NCBI GenBank assembly: GCA_003116975.1
Contig: BGKB01000062.1
Coordinates: forward strand, 1 to 64,000
From: Aurantiochytrium sp. KH105
Taxonomy: Eukaryota; Sar; Bigyra; Thraustochytrida; Thraustochytriidae
Length of the DNA stretch: 64,000 nt
Direction of reading: 5' to 3'
This document shows, piece by piece, positions 36,466-46,244 of the stretch. Position numbers and translations under genes: made by a program. Each line of letters starts with the position of its first letter. The first letter of the stretch is position 1. Under the pieces are notes generated by a model. That model saw only the letters and a list, made by a program, of their open reading frames with translations, was not told the DNA's origin and did not search any database.

Positions 36466-39333
36466 ATGGAGCCGCTCGCTCTAAAGAGCAACGAAGGTCG
36501 CTGGCAAGAAGGCTTTGCCAAGACCGAGGCAGAGAGCTTGTGCTGGTTCGCCGGCAGCGACGAGACTTCACCCCAGGAAAAAGTCGCGCTCGGCCCGCGT
36601 GTCGTGGTGAAAAAGGTGCAATTTGGGCTGCGAAAGAACGTCTTTGAGCTCGATGCAGGTGATGGTTCACCCTTGCAATTCTCGGCAAAAAGTGAGGAAG
36701 CTCGCTCGTCATGGATCAAAATGATTTGCGAGGCTGCTGGCGTGGCCGCGCCGTCCGATCATGACAAGGAGAATCGAGGTCCCTCTCGGGGCGCGGGTGG
36801 GGCGGCTGGCCCAGGTCGCGTGTCGGGCCTGCAAAGCTTGCTGCAGGGCCTTCCCGGGGGTGCGTCTCTCGGTGGCGGCATGATGACGGAAGCACAGGCG
36901 CGAGAGCGACTTCAACAGAAACTTCAAGGAAAGGTGGAAATGCGGAATGTCAGCGAGGCAACCTGTCTTGTCTGCGAGAAACGGATGGATAGTAGCGATC
37001 AAGTTGAACTGCCCTCTGGCGCCAGTGTCCATACTGACTGCATGTACTGCTCGAAATGTGCATGTACTCTCTCCGCAGAGAGCGCCATCATTGATTCAAG
37101 TGCCGGTCTGCTCTTTTGCAAAGAGCACGACCCAGCCAAGCCAGCATCATCGCCCGCGTCCAAGCAAGGGATGACGAATGACGCTGTCATGTCCCGGCCT
37201 CGCGTCAACGCGCGCCGGCGTCGTCCAACAAAACCCCGTGCCAATCGCTCTTCAACCGCGGCTGCAGCAGCCACAAGTGCCTCTGCAGCCCCTGGCGAGG
37301 AGGAAGACTGTACAACGCGCGAGGACGATTTTGCTGACGACCAGCCGGCGCCAGGACCCATCGAAGAGTCCGCGATGGAGCCTACTGTCACGCATCCAAA
37401 CGCGTTTAGCATTGAGCTCGTCAAGAACCCCAAAGCAACCTCCAAAACGCAAAAGAAGGAGCTGCAGCAGCTGCACAAGAGCATCGTCGTGGCGTGTTGT
37501 GAGCAGGCTGCAGATAAGCGACAATGGATCAAGGCACTCGCGAACGCTCTCGAGCTTGTTCGTCTCAAAGATGTTCTTCGGGAGGCCCAGCGCGTGGACA
37601 TGTATGCCGCCATACAGGCCCAGATGGATATTGAGGCGTTTGAGCAGACACACAAGACAGAGCACGAGAGCATTGTCTTCCTTTGTCTGCAAAAGAAAGC
37701 AAGCAAGACCGGCAAGGCGAAAGCCAAGAAACTTGCTCCAGACGCTGCCAAGTGGACTCGCGCTACAGTCAAGCTTAGTGCCTCAGAGGGCCTCGTTGCT
37801 TATGCTAGTGCAGATACCTCTTCGAAGGTTCTCGCGCGTTTGAGTGACCTTGGCATGGGCATCTTTTGCGATGCCGCCACGGGCAAGCCCATCATGTTCG
37901 AACAGCCCGCGAAAGAGTCTACCTCTTCTTCTTCTCCTTCTTCTTCTTCTTCTTCTTCACCTTCGTCTGCAGCAGTATCCAAAGACGAGTGCAGACCGGC
38001 AGCGGCATTGTCAGAGTCCTCGTCTTCCTCGTCCAGCACTGCTGAAGAGGAAGACTTGCCAGTCCCTGCAAAAACATCATCTGTGGACCAAAATCGCACG
38101 GCGTCTGTGGATTCGTCACCCACGGCCTCGTATGAGAATGAGAACGTGAACGAGAACGAAGCAGCACACGAAGACTGGCAGCCGCCCGAGGATGATGAGA
38201 GCGATGATCTCCCGCCCCCGCTTGAGGTGAGCACTCTCCGGGCGGCCGTGCGCGAAGAAGATGCCGCGTCACGGAACGGCGAGCAGCTTCGCAGCGCCTC
38301 ATCAAAGAGCACCGCCCGCAAGCCTAAAACTCTCGGCGCCTCGTTCAAGCAGCGGGCCAAACGAGCAATCACAGCTTCATTTGGGCGTCGACGCTCGGCA
38401 TCGGCCTCGTCGCCCGCATCCTTGACCGCTTCCTCTCCGAGCGGGAAAAGTCGTCTTTTCAAGAGCAAGAGCAAATCCTCCTCGTCGCCATCACCATCGC
38501 CGTCACCTTCCCCACCATCGCCGCTTTCACAACGAGATGCAGAGCAGCAAGGGCAGCAGGGGCAGCAGCAGCAGCAACAACAACAACAACCACAAGAGTC
38601 TCCTGAGGTCGTGCAACTGCAGCCGCCGCCAACACGGCCGAGTCAGATGCCTTGCGCTCCGACCATTCCCGAGATGAACGAAGAGGACGAACATGATGAC
38701 GGCGAGGAGGAAGAGGAGCAGAAATGTGTTGACCAACACGGAGAACAAGGACGAACGAAAGAAACGCTTGCGTCTGAACGGGCTAGAAGTCCGAGCGGGC
38801 AACGTGCCGCAGAAGAGCTCGATGATTCTTTTCCATCGCAGCAGCAGACGCAGCTGCACGTGCAGGCTGAGCGGACGGACCCGTTCGAGACACAAGGTGC
38901 AAGTTTGAGTGAGCATAGCACATCTCAGTCCACACAAGCGTCTGTACAGAGCGAAACGCAGCCATCAGCAATGAGAGACGACATGGCGTCGTGTCCCGTT
39001 TTGGATGGGGACTTTGGAGCGGGTACAGCTGGCGTGGTGTTGCGACCAAGCTCGCGGCAACCGTCAGCATCTGACTATGGAAGCTTCCTAGGTGCCCCGC
39101 CAAACTCGTTCGAGTGCGTGAATTATGCAGCCGAGCGGAATGTAATGGACGATTCGCACAGTCATGAAAATCCACCTGCGGCGTGGCCTGGAACGCCGAC
39201 GCAGCATCAAGCCGAGAACAGCGAAAAGGAGCAAGACGCCGACAAAGACGACGCTGGCTCTGAAAGCGAGCGCACAGTTGGCTCCCGTTCGAGCGAATAC
39301 TGCGAGCAGGCAAGCAACTGTGCGATCCTCTGA
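36466..39333 (+). CDS. PH-LIM scaffold protein with C-terminal CaaX box
   Basis: Predicted membrane-associated signalling scaffold of 955 residues; start ATG at 36466 (GTGAAGATGG). An N-terminal PH domain spans about 10-90 (ending SSWIKMICEA). One LIM domain has all eight zinc ligands: C167, C170, H189, C192, C195, C198, C218, H221. A second PH-like segment follows (about 305-365, ending DKRQWIKALANALELV). The remaining ~500 residues are low-complexity Ser, Gln, Glu and Pro with a basic patch (KQRAKRAITASFGRRRSASA). The protein ends SNCAIL: C952-A-I-L is a CaaX box, and Leu at the last position favours geranylgeranylation in known systems. So PH binding and a lipid anchor could together hold it at a membrane. 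I do not recognise an established family with this order. Confidence 0.82.
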   Translation: MEPLALKSNEGRWQEGFAKTEAESLCWFAGSDETSPQEKVALGPRVVVKKVQFGLRKNVFELDAGDGSPLQFSAKSEEARSSWIKMICEAAGVAAPSDHDKENRGPSRGAGGAAGPGRVSGLQSLLQGLPGGASLGGGMMTEAQARERLQQKLQGKVEMRNVSEATCLVCEKRMDSSDQVELPSGASVHTDCMYCSKCACTLSAESAIIDSSAGLLFCKEHDPAKPASSPASKQGMTNDAVMSRPRVNARRRRPTKPRANRSSTAAAAATSASAAPGEEEDCTTREDDFADDQPAPGPIEESAMEPTVTHPNAFSIELVKNPKATSKTQKKELQQLHKSIVVACCEQAADKRQWIKALANALELVRLKDVLREAQRVDMYAAIQAQMDIEAFEQTHKTEHESIVFLCLQKKASKTGKAKAKKLAPDAAKWTRATVKLSASEGLVAYASADTSSKVLARLSDLGMGIFCDAATGKPIMFEQPAKESTSSSSPSSSSSSSPSSAAVSKDECRPAAALSESSSSSSSTAEEEDLPVPAKTSSVDQNRTASVDSSPTASYENENVNENEAAHEDWQPPEDDESDDLPPPLEVSTLRAAVREEDAASRNGEQLRSASSKSTARKPKTLGASFKQRAKRAITASFGRRRSASASSPASLTASSPSGKSRLFKSKSKSSSSPSPSPSPSPPSPLSQRDAEQQGQQGQQQQQQQQQPQESPEVVQLQPPPTRPSQMPCAPTIPEMNEEDEHDDGEEEEEQKCVDQHGEQGRTKETLASERARSPSGQRAAEELDDSFPSQQQTQLHVQAERTDPFETQGASLSEHSTSQSTQASVQSETQPSAMRDDMASCPVLDGDFGAGTAGVVLRPSSRQPSASDYGSFLGAPPNSFECVNYAAERNVMDDSHSHENPPAAWPGTPTQHQAENSEKEQDADKDDAGSESERTVGSRSSEYCEQASNCAIL

Positions 39334-39441
39334 ATCTATCACAACTTTAGTTTTTCTATTTTTCTTTAGCAATATGCGTGCGAAAGGCTTTGGTGAACAC
39401 GTGTTGGTCTAGTTTCTGTGCTCTTGCCACCGCACAAAGAT

Positions 39442-40470
39442 CTACTGGAACTTGGCGCGATTCTCCTCCAACTGCTTGGCGTGCTGTTCACGGAGGGATG
39501 TTGCGAGTCCAGGATACTCTGCAAACTTTGCCGTATTGTCGCCGCCAACCTTGCCCTGCCGGAAGTGAACAGCATCGCCGGATTGGGCCTTCATCTTGCC
39601 AAATCGCGTGGCCTCGGCAACCCTATCTGCCAGGTCCTGCGAGCACTCCACGTTGAGGTGCTTGGCAATTCTAAAGGCCACTTGGACAGGGTCGCGCACG
39701 ATTTCATCATAGGTGAGTAAGAGTGCGCGCTCCGGGTCGCGCTTGTGGAGAGCCTCGAACGAGGTGATGGCATCGCTGAGGCGGCCATAGGGCTGCAGAT
39801 AGAGATCCCAGGACGCACCGCCGAGAAAGATGGGAACGAATTCCTCCATCGTAGGCTTGGGCTTGTAGTTACGCTGACCCTCGTACAAATGACAATAGGT
39901 AGACACGCAGGCATCCAGGGGGTCTCGGGACACAGTAATGAGCTTCGCTTTGGACTCGGCAAGATGAGGAAAGTATCTGAACACATCATCGGCATTGAAG
40001 TGGGACTTGAGCACCCGGCGGCCCGGAATCTTGTCAAAGTCTTCCGGCGTGAGAAACGGTTCACTTTCGCCCGGCTTCGCGTCGGGTCCTCGGTTTGCGA
40101 TGCGATCGGCACGCTCCTTTTCAATGTCCTCGGCAGGGAATACGTTGACTTCGGGCCAAACCTTGCCAAAGCCAGTCTCGCTGTTATAGATATTTTTCAC
40201 GCCTGGATTAAGCACCGAGGTGTCGCAATTGTTGAGCAAGAGCAGAATCATCTGCTCCGCAACGGTGGTGCCGCATTTCGGAAAGGTCGCCAATACGACG
40301 TCATCGTCCCTGAAGCGCAATTGCGCCGCCAGGAAAGCCGCTCTCTCCTCGTTCCACATTTTCTTGCGCCTTGGCGCCGGCTCAAAGCTGCCCTCCACCT
40401 TGCCAGAGGTCCTGTCCACGACGTTCACAGTGCCATCGTCTTCTTGTCGCGCCTCGAGCCGCGTCGCCAT
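39442..40470 (-). CDS. PAPS-dependent sulfotransferase (Sulfotransfer_1)
   Basis: Transfers sulfate from PAPS to a hydroxyl or amino acceptor, most like soluble cytosolic SULT enzymes; acceptor unknown. The 342-residue product has the 5'-phosphosulfate loop TFPKCGTTV (62-70, family TYPKSGTTW with a Cys in place of Ser), the catalytic His in LKSHF (H157), the 3'-phosphate motif VSRDPLDACVSTY (180-192) and RQGKVGGDN near the end, like the RKGxxGDWK segment of SULTs. No signal peptide or membrane helix is present, so a cytosolic site is likely. Start context GAGAAGATGG. Its 3' end is 108 bp from the convergent PH-LIM gene. Confidence 0.92.
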   Translation of the reverse strand: MATRLEARQEDDGTVNVVDRTSGKVEGSFEPAPRRKKMWNEERAAFLAAQLRFRDDDVVLATFPKCGTTVAEQMILLLLNNCDTSVLNPGVKNIYNSETGFGKVWPEVNVFPAEDIEKERADRIANRGPDAKPGESEPFLTPEDFDKIPGRRVLKSHFNADDVFRYFPHLAESKAKLITVSRDPLDACVSTYCHLYEGQRNYKPKPTMEEFVPIFLGGASWDLYLQPYGRLSDAITSFEALHKRDPERALLLTYDEIVRDPVQVAFRIAKHLNVECSQDLADRVAEATRFGKMKAQSGDAVHFRQGKVGGDNTAKFAEYPGLATSLREQHAKQLEENRAKFQ

Positions 40471-42188
40471 CTTCTCTTACGCACAGTCAGGCAGCCAGGC
40501 AGCCAGGCGAGCAAGCAGTTTGGCAGTCCTGTTTTGCTTTGCAGTCCTGCTCGCACGCAGGTTGGGCGATTGCTCTCGATCTGCACAGCGCACGAGCTCG
40601 ACGTCACCAGCTGCAGCTGCGCGGAGAGCAAGCCCAACCGCGATGGCACGGCACGGCGAGGCGCTGCAAAGGCCGGCCGAGGTTTCTGCCAAGTTCTTTG
40701 TGCCTGCTGCTCAACGCCGCTCCGACTGAACCGCCCGCTTTCGGTGCCTTCCTTCGCCCGACGCCGTGCCGAATTGATGACGGCCAGCACCCGCCGCCGC
40801 TCGCATCTGAGCTGCGTGCCACGCCGCGGCCTCTGCCGCTGCACGCCTGCAGCAGCGAATGAAACTGCTGCCGCCGCGCGAGACGCGGAGGCCCAGGGCG
40901 AGGTGGTTCACAAAATGCGTCACCATCAGCTGCAGCAGCAACAAACGACCCGCGATCTGCAGCGGAGTCATCTTTCAAGATTCCTCGGCGTAGCTCCGGG
41001 CGGCACGCAGGAAGATTTTCGTGGCGACTGCTTTGGAAACTTGCTTGGGGTGAGACGCTTGGAGTAGAATGCCGCAGGAGCTCAGGTGGAGAGCAGCAGG
41101 AGAGGTGCGATCGCTAGCGCATGCCAATGTCATGGAAGACAAAAGTAGAGGTATCAACAGGCGCAAGGAGTCAAGTCAAGCTAGGACATTCCAGCGGCCA
41201 CTGCACGGGACGATTCCAACGTGAAGCCGTTGCACTAGACTACCATTGGCTCGATGCGTTCGTTTATCTCTCGTTTTGCCGCTCTTGTTCTGGTCGCGAG
41301 CGAGAAGAAAAGGCCATACGGCAAAGGCTATCTCGCCTTCTCTTCACGTCATTGAAGTTTTGAAGAACGTCGAAATTGCAAAAATTGGGTCCCGATAGCT
41401 GGAGGAGAGCGAGATCGCTTCAGCAAGTACAATGCATTGCACTACGCTGTTCATTTGTAAAGCGGTTCAAGCTCAGGAACAAATTTCTGCGTGAAAGGCA
41501 GCGTGAGGTCTATTTTGTCCACCGGCCGATCGCATCTCATATTGCTGCCAGCGTTTGCTTCTCTGCATACAGATGATGATGTGTCTTGTTCCCCTTTCCT
41601 TCCCAATCAATCACTCTCGATTTGATGGAGAAGAGGACGAGCAAGCATTCCCTCAACAAGCTTCTTTTTTCTCACCAATTACCACGAGTCGCGTTGCTCG
41701 TCGGTGTCCTTGAATCGACAATTTGCGTGCAGTAATTCTGCTCGCAAAGAAGAAGAGCACGCAACGATAATCCATGCACGAGAATTCCCCCTCCCATCCA
41801 GCTGAAGGCTGATGACATGGGTTTTCCGCGGGCCCACCTTGATGCGCCGTAATGCCGAGAGTCCCGCCGAGAGGAATTGCCGAGCGAGCGAGTGGACCAA
41901 ATGCGAGCGAGAGAAAGATCGAAAGATACCCTCTGTCAGCGCGCGGCCTCCGCCCCCGCTCGGGGTCTCGCCTGCTCTCGCCGAGGCGGGGTCGCGGTCG
42001 CCGAGCAGAGGAGGCCGTCGCAGCAAAGCGGAAACTAGTCCCAGAGGACCTCGCTTTGGCAGACCGGGCACAGAGCGCGAGACGCGCTCGGCGGAGCGGG
42101 GCCGGCAGACGCTGGCGCAGGCGAGCGAGCGAGCGGGCGAGCGAGCGGGCGAGCGAGGGGAAGGAAGGCAGGAGAAAAGCTAGCGACA
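40471..42188. promoter_or_regulatory. Divergent promoter sulfotransferase/MFS transporter
   Basis: 1.7 kb with no supported gene. The sulfotransferase side has GGCAGCCA-type repeats (about 40487-40512). The middle (41100-41700) is AT-richer and featureless. The MFS side is GC-rich with a (GCGA/GCGG)n tract at about 42118-42158, ending 30 bp before the MFS start codon. The 440-codon frame at 39745-41067 is the sulfotransferase antisense frame running on into this promoter. Confidence 0.5.
42118..42158. repeat. (GCGA/GCGG)n microsatellite
   Basis: Tetranucleotide tract directly before the MFS gene; the same unit (as CTCG) precedes the demethylase gene and recurs at 60341-60374 and 62667-62690. 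Confidence 0.8.
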
Positions 42189-43850
42189 ATGCACAACGAA
42201 GACGTGCACCTACTCTCGCGAGAGCCTGAACAGCCTGGTCGCGACGTTGGCCACGACGTCGCGCGACAGGGGGCCGAGGGCCGTGGAGAAAGCGCTCTTG
42301 CCGTCGCGGAGATTGGCTGGCACGGCGATGAGGCGCAAGGTGGAAATGGAGACAATGGCGACGAGGAAGACGAGCTTGTCGAGCTTGTCGATCGCGTGGG
42401 AACGACGCCTCTGCACTGGATGTGCGTGGGCATCCTCGGCCTCGCCAACGCCGCAGACGCCGTGGAGGTGCTTGCGATTGGCTACATAGTCACGGTGTTC
42501 CGAGACCCCGTGAGCGGAGAGCGCATCGACGAAATGCCAGGATGGAGCGCACTTCTGACATCGGCTGTCTTTGCCGGCATGCTGATCGGAGGCCTCGTGA
42601 GCGGGGCCATGGGGGATCGCTTTGGCCGCAAGCCGCTCCTCACGCTCTCGCTAGCGGTCAATGCATGCGCCGCGATGGTGTCGGCGCTCACACCGCTGCT
42701 ACCTGGTAGGATACAAATTGGCTGGCTTGTCTTCTTTCGTCTCATCGGCGGCCTTGGCGTGGGCGGGTCGGTGCCAACGGTGTTCGCCCTGGCATCGGAA
42801 CTCGGACCCGAAAAGACAAGGTCGCTCTTTATCAATGTCGTCGCATCCTTTTGGTCTGCAGGTGTCATGTACACAAGCTTGTGTGCGTACCTCTTTTTAC
42901 ATGGTCAAGGGGGTGAAGATCGCTGGCCCTATTTTGCTGCCATGGTGGCGCTCCCGGGAACCTTGGCTGCGTGCTTATCTTTATGCAAACTCGAAGAGTC
43001 TCCCGTCTTTCTCTGGTCAAATGGACGTAGTCACCAGGCCGGCAAGGTTCTTCTTCGCTTTTTGGAGTCACGAAGGGATCTCGAAACTGCTGAAGTGGAA
43101 ACCCTCCGTGATCATATCGAGATCGCCGCGGTCACGTGCAAGAACGGAGAAGCTGAGCGCATGCAGATGCATCGCATTTCGGGTGCCCTTGCGCTCTTTG
43201 TGAACTTGAAAAAGCTGTTTGAGCACAGGAGCACTCGACGCACCACAATGCTCGTGTCAAGTATTTACTTTTTTTTGAGTTTCGCGCACTATGGGATCTC
43301 ATCATGGATTTCCGACCTCTTTCTCAAGATACACTTTTCTGATCCTTACATTACGTCTGTCTTCTACACTCTGGCCACGATTCCCGGACTTCTCGGTGCC
43401 ACACTTTTGGTGGACCGCCTCGGGCGTCGCGCAACGACGGCCGGGGCCATGGGACTCGCTTGCGTGTCTGCCCTCATGTTTGCGCTCAACACGTCGAACC
43501 GAGTGTACGTCAAGATCTTTGCCGGCCTTTTCAACTGCTTTGCAGCATGCACGTGGAACGCCTTTGACGTGTTCTCGACGGAATCGTTTCCTGCCTCACT
43601 TCGGGCGTCGGGTATTGGGCTTGGCACAGCTTGCGGGCGTGTGGGCAGCGTCGTCGCAAACGTGTACAATGGCTTTGTCCTGGCGTCTGGAGCGAGTGGC
43701 GCAGGGGACGCCGCGCACGTGGCGACAGTGCTCTTATCGGCTGCGGCGTCCATGCTTTGCGGGGCGGCGGCTGCCTTTTCGTTGCCAGAGACCCTGGGCG
43801 CTCGCACCGTCAGAATTAGAGCTGCTCGCTCCCTTGACGCTGTACAATAA
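42189..43850 (+). CDS. MFS transporter, SV2/SVOP or organic-ion type
   Basis: Polytopic membrane transporter of 553 residues with twelve predicted helices after an acidic cytosolic N-terminus of ~75 residues. Sugar-porter/SV2-type motifs are GAMGDRFGRKPLLTLS (helix 2-3 loop), RLIGGLGVGGSVPTVFALASELGP, a large central loop (about 270-340), VDRLGRRATTAGAM (helix 8-9 loop) and STESFPASLRASGIGLGTACGRVG, typical of the SVOP and organic cation/carnitine groups. Substrate cannot be inferred. The initial DxxRxGRR-type signature is intact in both halves. Start context CGACAATGC. Its 3' end is 87 bp from the convergent MCMBP gene. Confidence 0.9.
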   Translation: MHNEDVHLLSREPEQPGRDVGHDVARQGAEGRGESALAVAEIGWHGDEAQGGNGDNGDEEDELVELVDRVGTTPLHWMCVGILGLANAADAVEVLAIGYIVTVFRDPVSGERIDEMPGWSALLTSAVFAGMLIGGLVSGAMGDRFGRKPLLTLSLAVNACAAMVSALTPLLPGRIQIGWLVFFRLIGGLGVGGSVPTVFALASELGPEKTRSLFINVVASFWSAGVMYTSLCAYLFLHGQGGEDRWPYFAAMVALPGTLAACLSLCKLEESPVFLWSNGRSHQAGKVLLRFLESRRDLETAEVETLRDHIEIAAVTCKNGEAERMQMHRISGALALFVNLKKLFEHRSTRRTTMLVSSIYFFLSFAHYGISSWISDLFLKIHFSDPYITSVFYTLATIPGLLGATLLVDRLGRRATTAGAMGLACVSALMFALNTSNRVYVKIFAGLFNCFAACTWNAFDVFSTESFPASLRASGIGLGTACGRVGSVVANVYNGFVLASGASGAGDAAHVATVLLSAAASMLCGAAAAFSLPETLGARTVRIRAARSLDAVQ

Positions 43851-43937
43851 TGACGATAACAAAGCTTGGCTCTTGACCTTCTCCCTCCCCTCTTCCTGGA
43901 TGCTGGGTGTGCAACCCGAATCCGATTTCGGACGTGC

Positions 43938-45845
43938 TCACTTTTTTGCAAGATTTGCGGCAGAGCGCGCTTGTTCCATGTCGAGAATGGCCTTCCAGCC
44001 GTCCTTTGTGAGCTCATCCCGGCCGTGCGATTTTTCCCAGAGCTTTGCGAGCGTGAGCCAGAGGTCAAGCGTCTCGGCTTTGACGCTCTTGCCGTCTCTT
44101 TGACGTGCTGCAACATAGGTTTGCTCAATTTGGGTCGCCAGATCTTGCGACACGGTGAAGTCCGCGTTTGGACCGGCCACGCGTAAGCGTGTATCCGCAA
44201 CGAACTTCCGCAAGACCTGATCCGATACAGGGGCAACTTCTCCATGCTGACTGGCAATCGAAGTTGGGGCTGCGCGATCCTGCTCGAGTGCAAGTACACA
44301 GTCTGCGCCCTCCACAATGGCTGTGCGGTTGGACGTAGCCACAAGCACTGGCGTGTCAACGTCCCAATCGCAGGCAAAGTATTGAAAGTCGTAGTGGAGT
44401 TTCTGTTGTTGAACAAGCTGCTGCAGCGCCTGCACGTTGCGTACGCCTTGATCATTAAGTACACCTTCCTGCAAGGCGGTTTCGTTGACGATGATTGGAG
44501 TTCCGTCACAGAGCTGGAGCTGGCCTGCGCAGAGGCGGTTCGTTTCGTAGTCCTTTTTAGGAAAGAGGCTCTTGGAGGAAAGATCGGCCACAGCAAGCTC
44601 CAGGTAGTGCGAACGCGGCAAGACGTTGGCAAGGACATTGTGCAGGGCCTTGGGGATCGTGCTGTTTTCAGGGATCTTGGCGAGCGCGAGTGCGAGCTTT
44701 CCAACGGGCCGAGCTGAAGCACCCTCGCCGGCTCGCACCGTGGAGGAAAGCATCCAGAGAAGAACGTACTCTGCAGCGAGACGGTCGCCACCAATCGCGG
44801 TGGCAATGCGAGAAAGCAGGGCTTCGCGAACGCGAGTTGTCTCTGCGGTCGTCGATTTCGATGAACTCGCCTTGGGAGAAGCGTCAATGGAAAGAGAGAG
44901 AGTCGGGCCGGAGCGATGCGCAATGCAATGAATGCGAGGCACAAGGCTGCTAGGGGGCCGTCGTGCTGCGATTTCGAGACGCATAAAATCGTCCGCAACG
45001 GCTGCGGCCTCGTCGCTTTCTGCGTCGGACCCGATGGAAGAATCAGGACATTGCGCGAGGACGCCGACGACCTCGATCATCTGACTCACCTTGATCCCTT
45101 CCATGGCAGCATCATACATTTTCACGATGCAAGGCATATCGCCAACGTTGTTCACGTCAAGCTCAAGCGCAAGCTTGTGTGCCGAGGCGGCTGCCGCTGT
45201 CGAGGATGCTGGTTGTGGGCTTGTCTCTGGTTCACCGAGCAGAGGGCGCTTTTCGACGGCAGTGTCGTCACGAGCTGGGTCTTGAAGCGCGACGCGCTTG
45301 CGATGGGCTCGCGCAGCGGGATGCATGCTGTCGGCATTGGATGCTTTCGGGGGCGAGCGAGCGGGTCCTGCTGCAAGTCGGGCCTCCCGTGCCCAGGCCG
45401 ACTCGCCGGGGACAGGCACACAATACAAGGGAAGCCGCTCGGAGAGACCGGCAATGTCCTGGGCACTTGGCGCTGCTGCACGGTTGGATGCAACGTCATG
45501 ATCGAACTCGCGATACTTGAGCGTCTTAAGCGAGCCGCTGTCGCCATCACGAACGACGCAGTCGTAGTACTCCGGATCAAAGGTGTCCTGGACCATGGCC
45601 CTGTATCGCACAAGCATGCCATGGTGTAGTGTCCCTGCGCGAAGGCCGTCGCGTGTGAGCCAAGGGATGGACTCGAGTGCTTGTTTGGAGAAGAGAGTTT
45701 CCTCGCTCAGAATCTTCGCGGCACCCCATGAGTCCTGGGCTCCTTCCTGTTTGAGGACTGCTACGTCTCCGCCTTTTGCCTTTGCACTGGCTACAAAGTG
45801 TTCGTCGACCACGACGAGCGGGGAGTCCACGATTTTGGCGTCCAT
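43938..45845 (-). CDS. MCMBP: MCM complex-binding protein
   Basis: MCMBP binds MCM3-7 in place of MCM2 and helps assemble or unload the replicative helicase in the nucleus. The 635-residue product (human 642) is colinear with the family: GMLVRYRAMVQDTFDPEYY, LPLYCVPVPGESAWAREA, a variable linker with RKRVALQDP, LVPRIHCIAHR, IGGDRLAAEYVLLWMLS, KKDYETNRLCAGQLQL, IVNETALQEGVLNDQGVRNVQAL and the YDFQYFACDWDVDTPVLV block. The start (GCCAACCATGG) is a near-ideal context. The C-terminal segment also matches. No truncation is evident. Confidence 0.96.
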   Translation of the reverse strand: MDAKIVDSPLVVVDEHFVASAKAKGGDVAVLKQEGAQDSWGAAKILSEETLFSKQALESIPWLTRDGLRAGTLHHGMLVRYRAMVQDTFDPEYYDCVVRDGDSGSLKTLKYREFDHDVASNRAAAPSAQDIAGLSERLPLYCVPVPGESAWAREARLAAGPARSPPKASNADSMHPAARAHRKRVALQDPARDDTAVEKRPLLGEPETSPQPASSTAAAASAHKLALELDVNNVGDMPCIVKMYDAAMEGIKVSQMIEVVGVLAQCPDSSIGSDAESDEAAAVADDFMRLEIAARRPPSSLVPRIHCIAHRSGPTLSLSIDASPKASSSKSTTAETTRVREALLSRIATAIGGDRLAAEYVLLWMLSSTVRAGEGASARPVGKLALALAKIPENSTIPKALHNVLANVLPRSHYLELAVADLSSKSLFPKKDYETNRLCAGQLQLCDGTPIIVNETALQEGVLNDQGVRNVQALQQLVQQQKLHYDFQYFACDWDVDTPVLVATSNRTAIVEGADCVLALEQDRAAPTSIASQHGEVAPVSDQVLRKFVADTRLRVAGPNADFTVSQDLATQIEQTYVAARQRDGKSVKAETLDLWLTLAKLWEKSHGRDELTKDGWKAILDMEQARSAANLAKK

Positions 45846-46244
45846 GGTTGGCTTCTCCTGTTGCGCAAAGGTCCGCCGCGAAAGTTTCGATGCGGTACGA
45901 TGCGGTGCAGGATATCACGAAGCTTTTTGCCGGTCGCGATAGCACGCGCGCCTCCAGCCCAGGCGTCTCGTTGCGTCTCGTCGCGCCTCCCCTTGCCTCG
46001 TGTCGCCTCGCCTCGCCTCGCCTCCGATGTTGTTGAACTGGCCAGCCTAACGACCGTCCGAAATCGTTCGTGCTTTCTGGCTGTCGCGATCAGCAATGGC
46101 GAAAGCGCACTTGCAAGAGGCGGATAGCCCATTTGCGGGTGACCGTTTGCGGACTTGTACGCGGCGTCAAAAAGCATTTGCGGCGTCGGGCGTGGCAGAA
46201 CTCGAACGCGACGAGGGCGAGAGGCGACTCGGACGCGGGCGAGG
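45846..46244. promoter_or_regulatory. Divergent promoter MCMBP/ArfGAP-FYVE
   Basis: 399 bp with no gene. It contains CGCCTCGCCTCGCCTC repeats near 46004-46023 and a GCGCACTTGCAAG element at about 46106 related to the recurring CAAGTG motif. Confidence 0.5.

Noticed and set aside
39745-41067. 440-codon + frame over the sulfotransferase and its promoter
   Set aside because: The first part is antisense to a well-supported sulfotransferase; the rest is low-complexity promoter.
43364-44998. 544-codon - frame over the MFS 3' end and MCMBP
   Set aside because: Out of frame with MCMBP and antisense to the MFS gene; product is Arg/Ser-rich with no motif.
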